Source: Streptomyces dioscori (GTDB lineage: Bacteria > Actinomycetota > Actinomycetes > Streptomycetales > Streptomycetaceae). From it: 64,000 nucleotides of DNA. Below, in pieces: positions 1-7,979 of the stretch. The notes under the pieces were generated by a model that ran no database searches, was not told where the DNA came from, and worked only from the letters and a program-made list of their open reading frames with translations. How positions within the stretch are numbered: position 1 is the stretch's first letter; each line of letters starts with the position of its first letter. The position numbers were made by a program, and so were the translations under genes. The stretch covers positions 1 to 64,000 of the forward strand of contig NZ_KZ679044.1 in NCBI RefSeq assembly GCF_003024195.1. The letters run 5' to 3'.

Positions 1-86
1 CGTCCCGGCAGGACGACTCACCGCAGATGAAGATGATCGCGGCACTGCGCAACCAGTTCGGCGGCCACGCCGTCGAGAAGAAGTAG
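1..86 (+). CDS. gnd: 6-phosphogluconate dehydrogenase, C-terminal end (partial)
   Basis: Only the last 27 codons lie in the window, in the frame starting at base 3 and ending at TAG 84-86. The visible tail, with SRQDD and a final RNQFGGHAVEKK, resembles the C-terminus of the short, decarboxylating 6-phosphogluconate dehydrogenases of actinobacteria. This gene commonly lies between dnaN and recF in Streptomyces, so context supports the name. The enzyme would oxidise 6-phosphogluconate to ribulose-5-phosphate with formation of NAD(P)H in the cytoplasm. The catalytic part cannot be seen. A gap of about 100 bases separates it from recF. Confidence 0.75.
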   Translation, partial: SRQDDSPQMKMIAALRNQFGGHAVEKK

Positions 87-188
87 CCCGGAGGCGGTCC
101 GGAGGATTCCGGCGGCGGTTCGGGAGAAGAAGCAGTCCACAGGTCCGCACCGCGGATCCACAGCTCCGGGGGAGGTCGGCGAACGACC

Positions 189-1313
189 ATGCACGTCACG
201 CATCTGTCGCTGGCCGACTTCCGTTCGTACGCCCGGGTCGAGGTTCCGCTCGACCCGGGCGTCACCGCGTTCGTGGGGCCCAACGGACAGGGCAAGACCA
301 ACCTCGTCGAGGCGGTCGGCTATCTCGCCACCCTCGGCAGCCACCGGGTCTCGTCCGACGCGCCTCTCGTGCGGATGGGCGCCGAGCGGGCGATCATCCG
401 GGCCAACATCCGCCAGGGCGACCGCCAGCAGCTCGTTGAACTCGAACTGAACCCCGGCAAGGCGAACCGCGCCCGCATCAACAGGTCCTCGCAGGTCAGA
501 CCCCGTGACGTGCTCGGCATCGTACGGACCGTGCTGTTCGCGCCCGAGGACCTGGCGCTGGTCAAGGGCGATCCCGGTGAACGCCGGCGGTTCCTCGACG
601 AGCTGATCACCGCACGCTCTCCGCGGATGGCGGGCGTGCGCTCGGACTACGACCGGGTCCTGAAGCAGCGCAACACCCTCCTGAAGTCGGCCGCGCTCGC
701 CCGCCGCCACGGCGGCCGCACGATGGACCTCTCCACCCTCGACGTGTGGGACCAGCACCTCGCGCGCGTGGGCGCCGAGCTGCTCGCCCAGCGGCTCGAT
801 CTGATCGCCATGCTCCAGCCGCTCACCGACAAGGCGTACGAGCAGCTCGCGCCCGGCGGCGGTCCGGTGGCTCTGGAGTACAAGCCCTCCTCGCCCGGGA
901 TCACCGGGCACGCGCGCGAGGAGCTGTACGAGCAGCTGACGGCGGCCCTGGTGGAGAGCCGCAAGCAGGAGATCGAACGGGGGGTCACCCTCGTGGGCCC
1001 CCACAGGGACGAACTACTGCTCAAACTTGGCCAGCTGCCCGCGAAGGGATACGCGTCACACGGCGAGTCCTGGTCGTACGCGCTGTCGCTGCGCCTCGCC
1101 TCGTACGACCTGCTCCGGGCCGAGGGCAACGAGCCGGTGCTCGTCCTCGACGACGTGTTCGCCGAGCTGGACACCCGTCGCCGCGAACGCCTCGCCGAAC
1201 TGGTCGCCCCCGGAGAGCAGGTACTGGTGACGGCCGCGGTCGGCGACGACGTGCCGGGCGTCCTGACGGGGACGCGGTACGCGGTGTCCGAGGGCACCGT
1301 GGAGCGCGTATGA
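189..1313 (+). CDS. recF: DNA replication and repair protein RecF
   Basis: 374 residues, the normal length for RecF. The Walker A motif GPNGQGKT is at residues 30-37. An ABC-type signature segment around SHGESWSYALSLRLA lies near residue 286, and Walker B VLVLDD is at 317-322, followed by a D-loop-like FAELD. RecF is an SMC/ABC-like ATPase that binds gapped DNA and, with RecOR, loads RecA during gap repair and fork restart. The stop overlaps the start of the next gene (ATGA), so the two are translationally coupled. The dnaN-gnd-recF-gyrB neighbourhood is the classic oriC-proximal arrangement. Confidence 0.97.
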   Translation: MHVTHLSLADFRSYARVEVPLDPGVTAFVGPNGQGKTNLVEAVGYLATLGSHRVSSDAPLVRMGAERAIIRANIRQGDRQQLVELELNPGKANRARINRSSQVRPRDVLGIVRTVLFAPEDLALVKGDPGERRRFLDELITARSPRMAGVRSDYDRVLKQRNTLLKSAALARRHGGRTMDLSTLDVWDQHLARVGAELLAQRLDLIAMLQPLTDKAYEQLAPGGGPVALEYKPSSPGITGHAREELYEQLTAALVESRKQEIERGVTLVGPHRDELLLKLGQLPAKGYASHGESWSYALSLRLASYDLLRAEGNEPVLVLDDVFAELDTRRRERLAELVAPGEQVLVTAAVGDDVPGVLTGTRYAVSEGTVERV

Positions 1314-1855
1314 GCGAGAACACATCCAGCCCCCAGGACGGCCCGAAGAACACTCCCGAACCCTCCGGGGTCGACCTCGCGCGCGTGGCCCTGCGCGCGG
1401 CGAAGGAGCAGGCACGCGCGCGTGGGGACGCGGCGCGTGACAAGAAGCAGGCGCGTCGTGGCGGTCTGCGCTCCGGCGCGCACGCCGACGGGCGCGATCC
1501 CATGGCACTCGGATCCGCCATCAACCGGCTCATCACCGAGCGCGGCTGGGAGACCCCGGCCGCCGTCGGCGGGGTCATGGGCCGCTGGCCGCAGATCGTC
1601 GGGGACGACCTGGCCAAGCACTGCGTACCGGAGAAGTACGACGAGGACGAGCGGGTACTGGTCGTGCGGTGCGACTCGACGGCCTGGGCCACCAACCTGC
1701 GGCTGCTCGCTCCGCAGCTGGTCGCCCGCCTGAACGAGGACCTCGGGCACGGCACGGTGCGGCTGATCAAGGTGCTGGGCCCCGGGGGTCCCGCCCACCG
1801 CTACGGCCCCCTGCGCGCCCCTGGCAGCACGGGTCCCGGTGACACCTACGGGTGA
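1310..1855 (+). CDS. DUF721 (DciA-like) protein
   Basis: 181 residues. The ATG at 1310 overlaps the recF stop. The first 60 or so residues are charged and low in complexity (Ala/Arg/Lys rich). The second half, from about residue 65, has the DUF721 fold with LGSAINRLITERGW and WPQIVGDDLAKHC. DUF721 includes DciA, the replicative helicase operator found in bacteria that lack DnaC or DnaI, so a role in DnaB loading is possible and fits the location next to recF and gyrB. That role is inferred from the family and is not shown by the sequence. Confidence 0.88.
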   Translation: MSENTSSPQDGPKNTPEPSGVDLARVALRAAKEQARARGDAARDKKQARRGGLRSGAHADGRDPMALGSAINRLITERGWETPAAVGGVMGRWPQIVGDDLAKHCVPEKYDEDERVLVVRCDSTAWATNLRLLAPQLVARLNEDLGHGTVRLIKVLGPGGPAHRYGPLRAPGSTGPGDTYG

Positions 1856-2112
1856 GCCAGACCGGGCGGTATGCCGTCCGTAGCGCCGGGTTGACACCCG
1901 GAAGCGCTGAGTGCCGCTCTGCGCCTCTTTGAGCCCGGGTCCACATATGGGGAGTCGGTGGAGACCGGTTCAGGGCGGCACATGCGGACTCAGGTACCGG
2001 CAAACCCCCATCACTGTCGGCGCTACCGGTAGACTGGAAGCTAATCCCGCCCCACTTGTGGGACACACCGAGCAACGCTGACAAAGGCTTACCGACGTAA
2101 CACGCCGCAGCC

Positions 2113-2146
2113 GCTCCGGAGACCCTCCCCCGAGGGCGCCCGGAGC
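2113..2146 (+). promoter_or_regulatory. gyrB leader hairpin
   Basis: The recF operon and gyrB are separated by 322 bases (1856-2177) without a gene. A nested hairpin lies just before gyrB: outer arms GCTCCGG (2113-2119) and CCGGAGC (2140-2146), inner arms CCCTC (2123-2127) and GAGGG (2132-2136). Its 3' edge is 31 bases before the GTG start. A TAGACT hexamer at 2030-2035 could be the -10 box, but no good -35 box is visible. Another loose promoter candidate is TTGACA at 1891-1896. Gyrase genes are usually supercoiling-sensitive, so the leader may matter for regulation, but this is inference. Confidence 0.4.
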
Positions 2147-2177
2147 TTGGCTTGTGCTGTGCCAGAAAGGGCGCTTC

Positions 2178-4238
2178 GTGGCCGATTCCGGCAACCCCAA
2201 CGAGAACATCCCGTCCACCGACGCGGCCGCGAAAAGCGGGTCCCACTCCTCGAACGGCGAGGTCACGGCCTCGTACGATGCCAGCGCCATCACCGTCCTC
2301 GAAGGCCTGGACGCGGTCCGCAAGCGACCCGGTATGTACATCGGGTCGACCGGCGAGCGTGGACTGCACCACCTCGTGTACGAGGTGGTCGACAACTCCG
2401 TCGACGAGGCGCTGGCCGGCCACGCGGACACGATCGACGTCACGATCCTTCCCGACGGCGGCGTCCGCGTCGTCGACAACGGCCGTGGCATCCCGGTGGG
2501 CATCGTCCCCTCCGAGGGCAAGCCCGCCGTCGAGGTCGTCCTGACCGTGCTGCACGCGGGCGGCAAGTTCGGCGGCGGCGGCTACGCGGTCTCCGGCGGT
2601 CTGCACGGCGTGGGCGTCTCCGTCGTGAACGCGCTGTCCACCAAGGTGGCCGTGGAGATCAGGACCGACGGACGCCGCTGGACGCAGGACTACAAGCTGG
2701 GCGTCCCGACGGCCCCGCTGGCCGAGCACGAGGCCACGGACGAGACCGGCACCTCGGTCACCTTCTGGGCCGACGGCGACATCTTCGAGACCACGGACTA
2801 CTCCTTCGAGACGCTCTCGCGGCGCTTCCAGGAGATGGCGTTCCTCAACAAGGGTTTGACCATCAAACTCACTGATGAGCGCGACTCGGCCAAGGCCACG
2901 GTGGGCGCCGACGAGGCCGGTGCGGACGAGCCCGTCGAGGTCAAGTCCGTCACGTACCACTACGAGGGCGGCATCGTCGACTTCGTGACGTACCTCAACT
3001 CCCGCAAGGGCGAGGTCATCCACCCCACGGTGATCGACATCGAGGCCGAGGACAAGGAGCGCATGCTCTCCCTCGAAGTCGCGATGCAGTGGAACGGCGG
3101 CTACAGCGAGGGCGTGTACTCCTTCGCCAACACCATCCACACCCACGAGGGCGGTACGCACGAGGAGGGCTTCCGTGCGGCGCTCACCGGTCTCATCAAC
3201 CGGTACGCGCGCGACAAGAAGCTGCTGCGCGAGAAGGACGACAACCTCACGGGCGACGACATCCGCGAGGGTCTGACGGCGATCATCTCGATCAAGCTGG
3301 GCGAGCCGCAGTTCGAGGGCCAGACCAAGACCAAGCTGGGCAACACCGAGGCGAAGACCTTCGTACAGAAGGTCGTGCACGAGCACATCAGCGACTGGCT
3401 GGACCGCAACCCGAACGAGGCCGCGGACATCATCCGCAAGTCCATCCAGGCGGCCACCGCGCGCGTGGCGGCCCGCAAGGCCCGCGACCTCACCCGCCGC
3501 AAGGGGCTCCTGGAGACGGCTTCGCTGCCGGGCAAGCTGAGCGACTGCCAGTCCAACGACCCCACCAAGTGCGAGATCTTCATCGTCGAGGGTGACTCCG
3601 CCGGCGGTTCGGCCAAGTCCGGCCGCAACCCCCAGTACCAGGCGATCCTCCCGATCCGGGGAAAGATCCTCAACGTCGAGAAGGCGCGGATCGACAAGAT
3701 CCTGCAGAACCAGGAGATCCAGGCGCTGATCTCGGCCTTCGGCACCGGGGTCCACGAGGACTTCGACATCGCCAAGCTCCGCTATCACAAGATCATCCTG
3801 ATGGCGGACGCCGACGTCGACGGCCAGCACATCAACACCCTGCTGCTGACCTTCCTGTTCCGCTTCATGCGGCCGCTGGTCGAGGCCGGGCACGTCTTCC
3901 TGTCCCGTCCGCCGCTCTACAAGATCAAGTGGGGCCGCGACGACTTCGAGTACGCGTACTCGGACCGCGAGCGCGACGCCCTGATCGAGCTCGGACGGCA
4001 GGCCGGCAAGCGCGTCCGGGAGGACTCCATCCAGCGCTTCAAGGGTCTCGGTGAGATGAACGCCGAGGAGCTGCGCATCACGACCATGGACCAGGAGCAC
4101 CGCGTCCTCGGCCAGGTCACCCTCGACGACGCCGCCCAGGCGGACGACCTCTTCTCGGTGCTGATGGGCGAGGACGTCGAAGCACGCCGCGCGTTCATCC
4201 AGCGCAACGCCAAGGACGTCCGCTTCCTCGACATCTGA
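2178..4238 (+). CDS. gyrB: DNA gyrase subunit B
   Basis: 686 residues from the GTG at 2178, chosen because AGAAAGG lies seven bases upstream and the product then begins MADSGNPNENIPS as in other Streptomyces GyrB. An upstream ATG-like extension from 2154 has no ribosome site. The order is GHKL ATPase domain (VVDNSVDEALAGHAD, DNGRGIPVG, GGLHGVGVSVVNALS), transducer domain, TOPRIM (EGDSAGGSAK, and DADVDGQH for magnesium binding) and a C-terminal tail. The protein supplies ATP hydrolysis for negative supercoiling with GyrA. gyrA follows 42 bases downstream, probably in the same operon. Confidence 0.98.
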   Translation: MADSGNPNENIPSTDAAAKSGSHSSNGEVTASYDASAITVLEGLDAVRKRPGMYIGSTGERGLHHLVYEVVDNSVDEALAGHADTIDVTILPDGGVRVVDNGRGIPVGIVPSEGKPAVEVVLTVLHAGGKFGGGGYAVSGGLHGVGVSVVNALSTKVAVEIRTDGRRWTQDYKLGVPTAPLAEHEATDETGTSVTFWADGDIFETTDYSFETLSRRFQEMAFLNKGLTIKLTDERDSAKATVGADEAGADEPVEVKSVTYHYEGGIVDFVTYLNSRKGEVIHPTVIDIEAEDKERMLSLEVAMQWNGGYSEGVYSFANTIHTHEGGTHEEGFRAALTGLINRYARDKKLLREKDDNLTGDDIREGLTAIISIKLGEPQFEGQTKTKLGNTEAKTFVQKVVHEHISDWLDRNPNEAADIIRKSIQAATARVAARKARDLTRRKGLLETASLPGKLSDCQSNDPTKCEIFIVEGDSAGGSAKSGRNPQYQAILPIRGKILNVEKARIDKILQNQEIQALISAFGTGVHEDFDIAKLRYHKIILMADADVDGQHINTLLLTFLFRFMRPLVEAGHVFLSRPPLYKIKWGRDDFEYAYSDRERDALIELGRQAGKRVREDSIQRFKGLGEMNAEELRITTMDQEHRVLGQVTLDDAAQADDLFSVLMGEDVEARRAFIQRNAKDVRFLDI

Positions 4239-4280
4239 GTCGGTCTCAGCTGACCGCGTCAGAAAGGATCTGCACCAGCA

Positions 4281-6896
4281 ATGACCGACGAGACACCCAT
4301 TTCCCCCACCGGTCCCGGCATCCCCGCGGGCATCCCCGTGGAAGACGGTGAGACCACCCTGCGGGTCGAGCCTGTCGGGCTCGAAACCGAGATGCAGCGC
4401 TCGTACCTCGACTACGCGATGTCCGTCATCGTGTCGCGCGCGCTGCCCGACGTACGGGACGGTCTCAAGCCCGTCCACCGCCGCGTCCTGTACGCCATGT
4501 ACGACGGCGGCTACCGGCCCGAGAAGGGCTTCTACAAGTGCGCCCGCGTCGTCGGCGACGTCATGGGCAACTACCACCCGCACGGCGACTCCTCGATCTA
4601 CGACGCGCTGGTCCGTCTCGCGCAGCCGTGGTCGATGCGGATGCCGCTGGTGGACTCGAACGGCAACTTCGGTTCCCCGGGCAACGACCCGGCCGCCGCC
4701 ATGCGGTACACCGAGTGCAAGATGATGCCGCTGTCCATGGAGATGGTCCGCGACATCGACGAGGACACCGTCGACTTCACGGACAACTACGACGGCCGCT
4801 CCCAGGAGCCGACCGTCCTGCCCGCCCGCTTCCCGAACCTGCTGATCAACGGCTCGGCGGGCATCGCGGTCGGTATGGCGACCAACATCCCGCCGCACAA
4901 CCTTCGCGAGGTCGCCTCCGGCGCCCAGTGGTACCTGGAGAACCCCGAGGCCTCCCACGAGGAGCTCCTGGACGCGCTGATCGAGCGCATCAAGGGCCCC
5001 GACTTCCCGAGCGGCGCCCTGGTGGTGGGCCGCAAGGGCATCGAGGAGGCGTACCGCACGGGCCGTGGCTCCATCACGATGCGCGCGGTCGTCGAGGTCG
5101 AGGAGATCCAGAACCGCCAGTGCCTGGTGGTCACCGAGCTCCCCTACCAGGTCAACCCCGACAACCTGGCCCAGAAGATCGCCGACCTGGTGAAGGACGG
5201 CAAGATCGGCGGCATCGCCGACGTCCGCGACGAGACCTCCTCGCGTACGGGCCAGCGCCTGGTGATCGTCCTGAAGCGGGACGCGGTCGCCAAGGTCGTC
5301 CTGAACAACCTGTACAAGCACACCGACCTGCAGACGAACTTCGGCGCCAACATGCTGGCGCTGGTGGACGGCGTGCCGCGCACCCTGTCGCTCGACGCGT
5401 TCATCCGGCACTGGGTGACGCACCAGATCGAGGTCATCGTCCGGCGTACGCGTTTCCGGCTGCGCAAGGCCGAGGAGCGCGCGCACATCCTGCGTGGCCT
5501 CCTGAAGGCCCTGGACGCCATCGACGAGGTCATCGCGCTGATCCGGCGCAGCGACACCGTCGAGATCGCGCGCGAGGGCCTGATGGGCCTCCTGGAGATC
5601 GACGAGATCCAGGCCAACGCCATCCTTGAGATGCAGCTGCGCCGGCTCGCCGCCCTGGAGCGTCAGAAGATCGTCGCCGAGCACGACGAGCTGCAGGCGA
5701 AGATCCGCGAGTACAACGCGATCCTGGCCTCGCCCGAGCGGCAGCGCGCCATCATCAGCGAGGAACTGACCGCGATCGTCGACAAGTTCGGTGACGACCG
5801 CCGCTCCAAGCTGGTGCCCTTCGACGGCGACATGTCCATGGAGGACCTGATCGCCGAGGAGGACATCGTCGTCACCATCACGCGCGGTGGCTACATCAAG
5901 CGCACCAAGGCCGAGGACTACCGCTCGCAGAAGCGCGGCGGCAAGGGCGTACGCGGGACGAAGCTCAAGGAAGACGACATCGTCGACCACTTCTTCGTGT
6001 CGACGACACACCACTGGCTGCTGTTCTTCACCAACAAGGGCCGGGTCTACCGCGCGAAGGCGTACGAGCTTCCCGACGCCGGGCGTGAGGCGCGCGGTCA
6101 GCACGTCGCGAACCTGCTGGCCTTCCAGCCGGACGAGGCGATCGCCGAGATCCTCGCGATCCGCGACTACGAAGCGGTGCCCTATCTGGTCCTCGCCACC
6201 AAGGGCGGACTGGTGAAGAAGACATCCCTGAAGGATTACGATTCGCCGCGTTCCGGAGGCGTCATCGCGATCAATCTCCGTGAGACGGAGGACGGTTCCG
6301 ACGACGAACTGATCGGAGCCGAGCTGGTTTCGGCAGAGGACGATCTGCTTCTGATCAGCAAGAAGGCCCAATCGATCAGGTTCACCGCGACGGACGACGC
6401 GCTGCGCCCCATGGGCCGTGCCACCTCGGGAGTCAAGGGGATGAGCTTCCGCGAGGGGGACCAGCTCCTCTCGATGAATGTTGTTCGACCCGGTACGTTC
6501 GTGTTCACTGCCACAGACGGTGGGTACGCGAAGCGGACCGCTGTCGACGACTACCGCGTCCAGGGTCGCGGTGGCCTGGGTATCAAGGCCGCCAAGATCG
6601 TCGAGGACCGCGGCTCGCTCGTCGGCGCGCTGGTGGTCGAGGAGACGGACGAGATCCTCGCCATCACACTGTCCGGCGGTGTGATTCGCACGCGAGTCAA
6701 CGAGGTCAGGGAGACGGGCCGTGACACCATGGGCGTTCAACTGATCAACCTGGGCAAGCGCGATGCCGTCGTCGGTATCGCACGTAACGCCGAGGCCGGT
6801 CGCGAGGCCGAGGAAGTCGACGGGGTGGTCGACGACTCGGACGAGGTCGAGTCGGCCGTCGGTACGGACGAGGGCGAGCCGTCCTCGGACGAGTAG
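4281..6896 (+). CDS. gyrA: DNA gyrase subunit A
   Basis: 871 residues. AGAAAGGA lies 12 bases before the ATG. The N-terminal breakage-reunion domain has the catalytic Tyr143 in AAAMRYTECK. In the quinolone pocket segment HGDSSIYD (101-108), Ser104 and Asp108 correspond to E. coli Ser83 and Asp87, so both classic wild-type positions are present. The C-terminal beta-pinwheel contains a GyrA box (QKRGGKG near residue 552) and repeated blades. The tail is acidic, ending DEGEPSSDE. The enzyme introduces negative supercoils with GyrB. DUF3566 follows after 18 bases. Confidence 0.98.
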   Translation: MTDETPISPTGPGIPAGIPVEDGETTLRVEPVGLETEMQRSYLDYAMSVIVSRALPDVRDGLKPVHRRVLYAMYDGGYRPEKGFYKCARVVGDVMGNYHPHGDSSIYDALVRLAQPWSMRMPLVDSNGNFGSPGNDPAAAMRYTECKMMPLSMEMVRDIDEDTVDFTDNYDGRSQEPTVLPARFPNLLINGSAGIAVGMATNIPPHNLREVASGAQWYLENPEASHEELLDALIERIKGPDFPSGALVVGRKGIEEAYRTGRGSITMRAVVEVEEIQNRQCLVVTELPYQVNPDNLAQKIADLVKDGKIGGIADVRDETSSRTGQRLVIVLKRDAVAKVVLNNLYKHTDLQTNFGANMLALVDGVPRTLSLDAFIRHWVTHQIEVIVRRTRFRLRKAEERAHILRGLLKALDAIDEVIALIRRSDTVEIAREGLMGLLEIDEIQANAILEMQLRRLAALERQKIVAEHDELQAKIREYNAILASPERQRAIISEELTAIVDKFGDDRRSKLVPFDGDMSMEDLIAEEDIVVTITRGGYIKRTKAEDYRSQKRGGKGVRGTKLKEDDIVDHFFVSTTHHWLLFFTNKGRVYRAKAYELPDAGREARGQHVANLLAFQPDEAIAEILAIRDYEAVPYLVLATKGGLVKKTSLKDYDSPRSGGVIAINLRETEDGSDDELIGAELVSAEDDLLLISKKAQSIRFTATDDALRPMGRATSGVKGMSFREGDQLLSMNVVRPGTFVFTATDGGYAKRTAVDDYRVQGRGGLGIKAAKIVEDRGSLVGALVVEETDEILAITLSGGVIRTRVNEVRETGRDTMGVQLINLGKRDAVVGIARNAEAGREAEEVDGVVDDSDEVESAVGTDEGEPSSDE

Positions 6897-6914
6897 CGCG
6901 AGGAGTGAGTCATC

Positions 6915-7646
6915 GTGAGCGGAGCCACGGGCGCCGGTTCGACCGATACGGAAACGGACGGCGGCCGTGGCTCCGCCACGGAGGCGACCGACTCCCATGA
7001 CTCTCATGGATCCCAGGGGGGAACTGTGACGGACACCCGAGGCCCACAGACGCCGCAGTACGCGGCCGGTGCGGCCCCAGGCTCGCCGGTGCCTCCGGGC
7101 CCGGCGGCACCTTCTGGCACGGCGGTGCCGCCGGCGCCGGGCTCGCCCCTCCCGGGCGAGCGGCAGCCGCAGCAGGCCGCCCAGCCGTACCACCCGCCCC
7201 AGGCGTACGCGGCGCACACGGCGCCCGCCGCGGGCGCCGTACGCCGGCCGCGCACCGGGGCGCGCACCACGCCCCGTACGCGCAAGGCCCGGCTGCGGGT
7301 GGCCAAGGCCGACCCCTGGTCGGTGATGAAGGTCAGCTTCCTGCTCTCCATCGCGCTCGGGATCTGCACGATCGTCGCGGCCGCGGTGCTGTGGATGGTC
7401 ATGGACGCCATGGGCGTCTTCTCCACCGTGGGCGGCACGATCTCCGAGGCCACCGGCTCGAACGAGTCGAACGGCTTCGACCTGCAGTCGTTCCTGTCGC
7501 TGCCGCGCGTCCTGATCTTCACGTCGATCATCGCCGTCATCGACGTAGTCCTGGCCACCGCACTCGCCACCCTCGGCGCGTTCATCTACAACCTCTCCGC
7601 GGGCTTCGTCGGCGGTATCGAGCTCACGCTCGCCGAGGACGAGTAA
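6915..7646 (+). CDS. DUF3566 membrane protein
   Basis: 243 residues, GTG start. The first 115 residues are disordered, rich in Gly, Pro, Ala and Thr, followed by a basic stretch (RRPRTGARTTPRTRKARLRVAK). The DUF3566 domain begins near ADPWSVMKVSFLLS and has two predicted membrane helices, FLLSIALGICTIVAAAVLWMV and LIFTSIIAVIDVVLATALAT, ending FVGGIELTLAEDE. This family follows gyrA in actinobacteria including mycobacteria. Its function is not established. The product would sit in the cytoplasmic membrane with a long cytoplasmic N-terminus. Confidence 0.9.
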   Translation: MSGATGAGSTDTETDGGRGSATEATDSHDSHGSQGGTVTDTRGPQTPQYAAGAAPGSPVPPGPAAPSGTAVPPAPGSPLPGERQPQQAAQPYHPPQAYAAHTAPAAGAVRRPRTGARTTPRTRKARLRVAKADPWSVMKVSFLLSIALGICTIVAAAVLWMVMDAMGVFSTVGGTISEATGSNESNGFDLQSFLSLPRVLIFTSIIAVIDVVLATALATLGAFIYNLSAGFVGGIELTLAEDE

Positions 7647-7670
7647 ACGTTGTCACCACGGCTCCACCAC

Positions 7671-7701
7671 AAGAGCGCATCCCGGCCCGGGGTGCGCTCT
7701 T
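7671..7701 (+). terminator. terminator after the gyr-DUF3566 operon
   Basis: Perfect 9-base arms AAGAGCGCA (7671-7679) and TGCGCTCTT (7693-7701) flank a GC-rich loop. The right arm is followed by CTGTGTTG, weakly T-rich. It lies 25 bases after the DUF3566 stop and fits an intrinsic terminator. Confidence 0.7.
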
Positions 7702-7847
7702 CTGTGTTGCCCACGTGTTGTCGGCGGGTGCCGTTCCGGGCCGTCCGGGCAGGCCGGGACGGGCCCCGGATACCGATTTTGGGACTGGCCCCGTCGTGCG
7801 CTAATCTTCAGAGGTCAGCGCGCGGGACATACACCGCAGAGCGCGGC

Positions 7848-7924
7848 GGGGCTATAGCTCAGTTGGTTAGAGCGCATCCCTGATAAGGATGAGGCCACAG
7901 GTTCAAATCCTGTTAGCCCCACCA
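7848..7924 (+). tRNA. tRNA-Ile (GAT)
   Basis: The cloverleaf begins GGGGCTA (7848-7854) and closes with TAGCCCC (7914-7920), discriminator A, and an encoded CCA (7922-7924). The D-arm AGCTCAGTTGGTTAGAGC and T-loop GGTTCAAATCC are standard. The anticodon is GAT at 7882-7884. The 3' part from 7879 is duplicated at 17460-17503, which shows that this gene is the attachment site of the integrated element. Integration restored a complete tRNA. Confidence 0.97.
7879..7922 (+). repeat. attL core (44 bp, in tRNA-Ile 3' end)
   Basis: Identical to 17460-17503. It runs from the anticodon stem (CCTGATAAGG) to the CCAC of the 3' end. Sequences diverge on both sides, TCC versus CGA upstream and CAGC versus AAGT downstream, so the repeat limits are sharp. 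Confidence 0.93.
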
Positions 7925-7928
7925 GCAC

Positions 7929-7962
7929 AAAGGCCCCCAGTCGATAGCGGCTGGGGGCCTTT
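7929..7962. terminator. terminator between tRNA-Ile and int
   Basis: Perfect 12-base arms AAAGGCCCCCAG (7929-7940) and CTGGGGGCCTTT (7951-7962) surround a 10-base loop. It works symmetrically: as written it ends tRNA-Ile transcription, and in reverse it ends the int operon 18 bases after the int stop. It lies inside the element. A different terminator lies beyond attR. Confidence 0.85.
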
Positions 7963-7979
7963 GACATCCATGGCTGACA
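7962..7979 (+). promoter_or_regulatory. candidate integrase arm site, left end
   Basis: The sequence TGACATCCATGGCTGACA matches 17 of 18 bases at 17343-17360 near the other end, in the same orientation. Each copy includes two TGACAYC units 13 bases apart (second unit TGACATC here). Tyrosine integrases and excisionases often use such repeated arm sites flanking the core. This role is inferred. The left copy overlaps the last bases before the int stop. Confidence 0.45.

Noticed and set aside
1767..7217. A very long open frame (1816 codons) on the minus strand
   Set aside because: It is antisense to gyrB and gyrA and repeats the mirror of their codons. High third-position GC creates such frames; no ribosome site, domain or sensible composition supports it.
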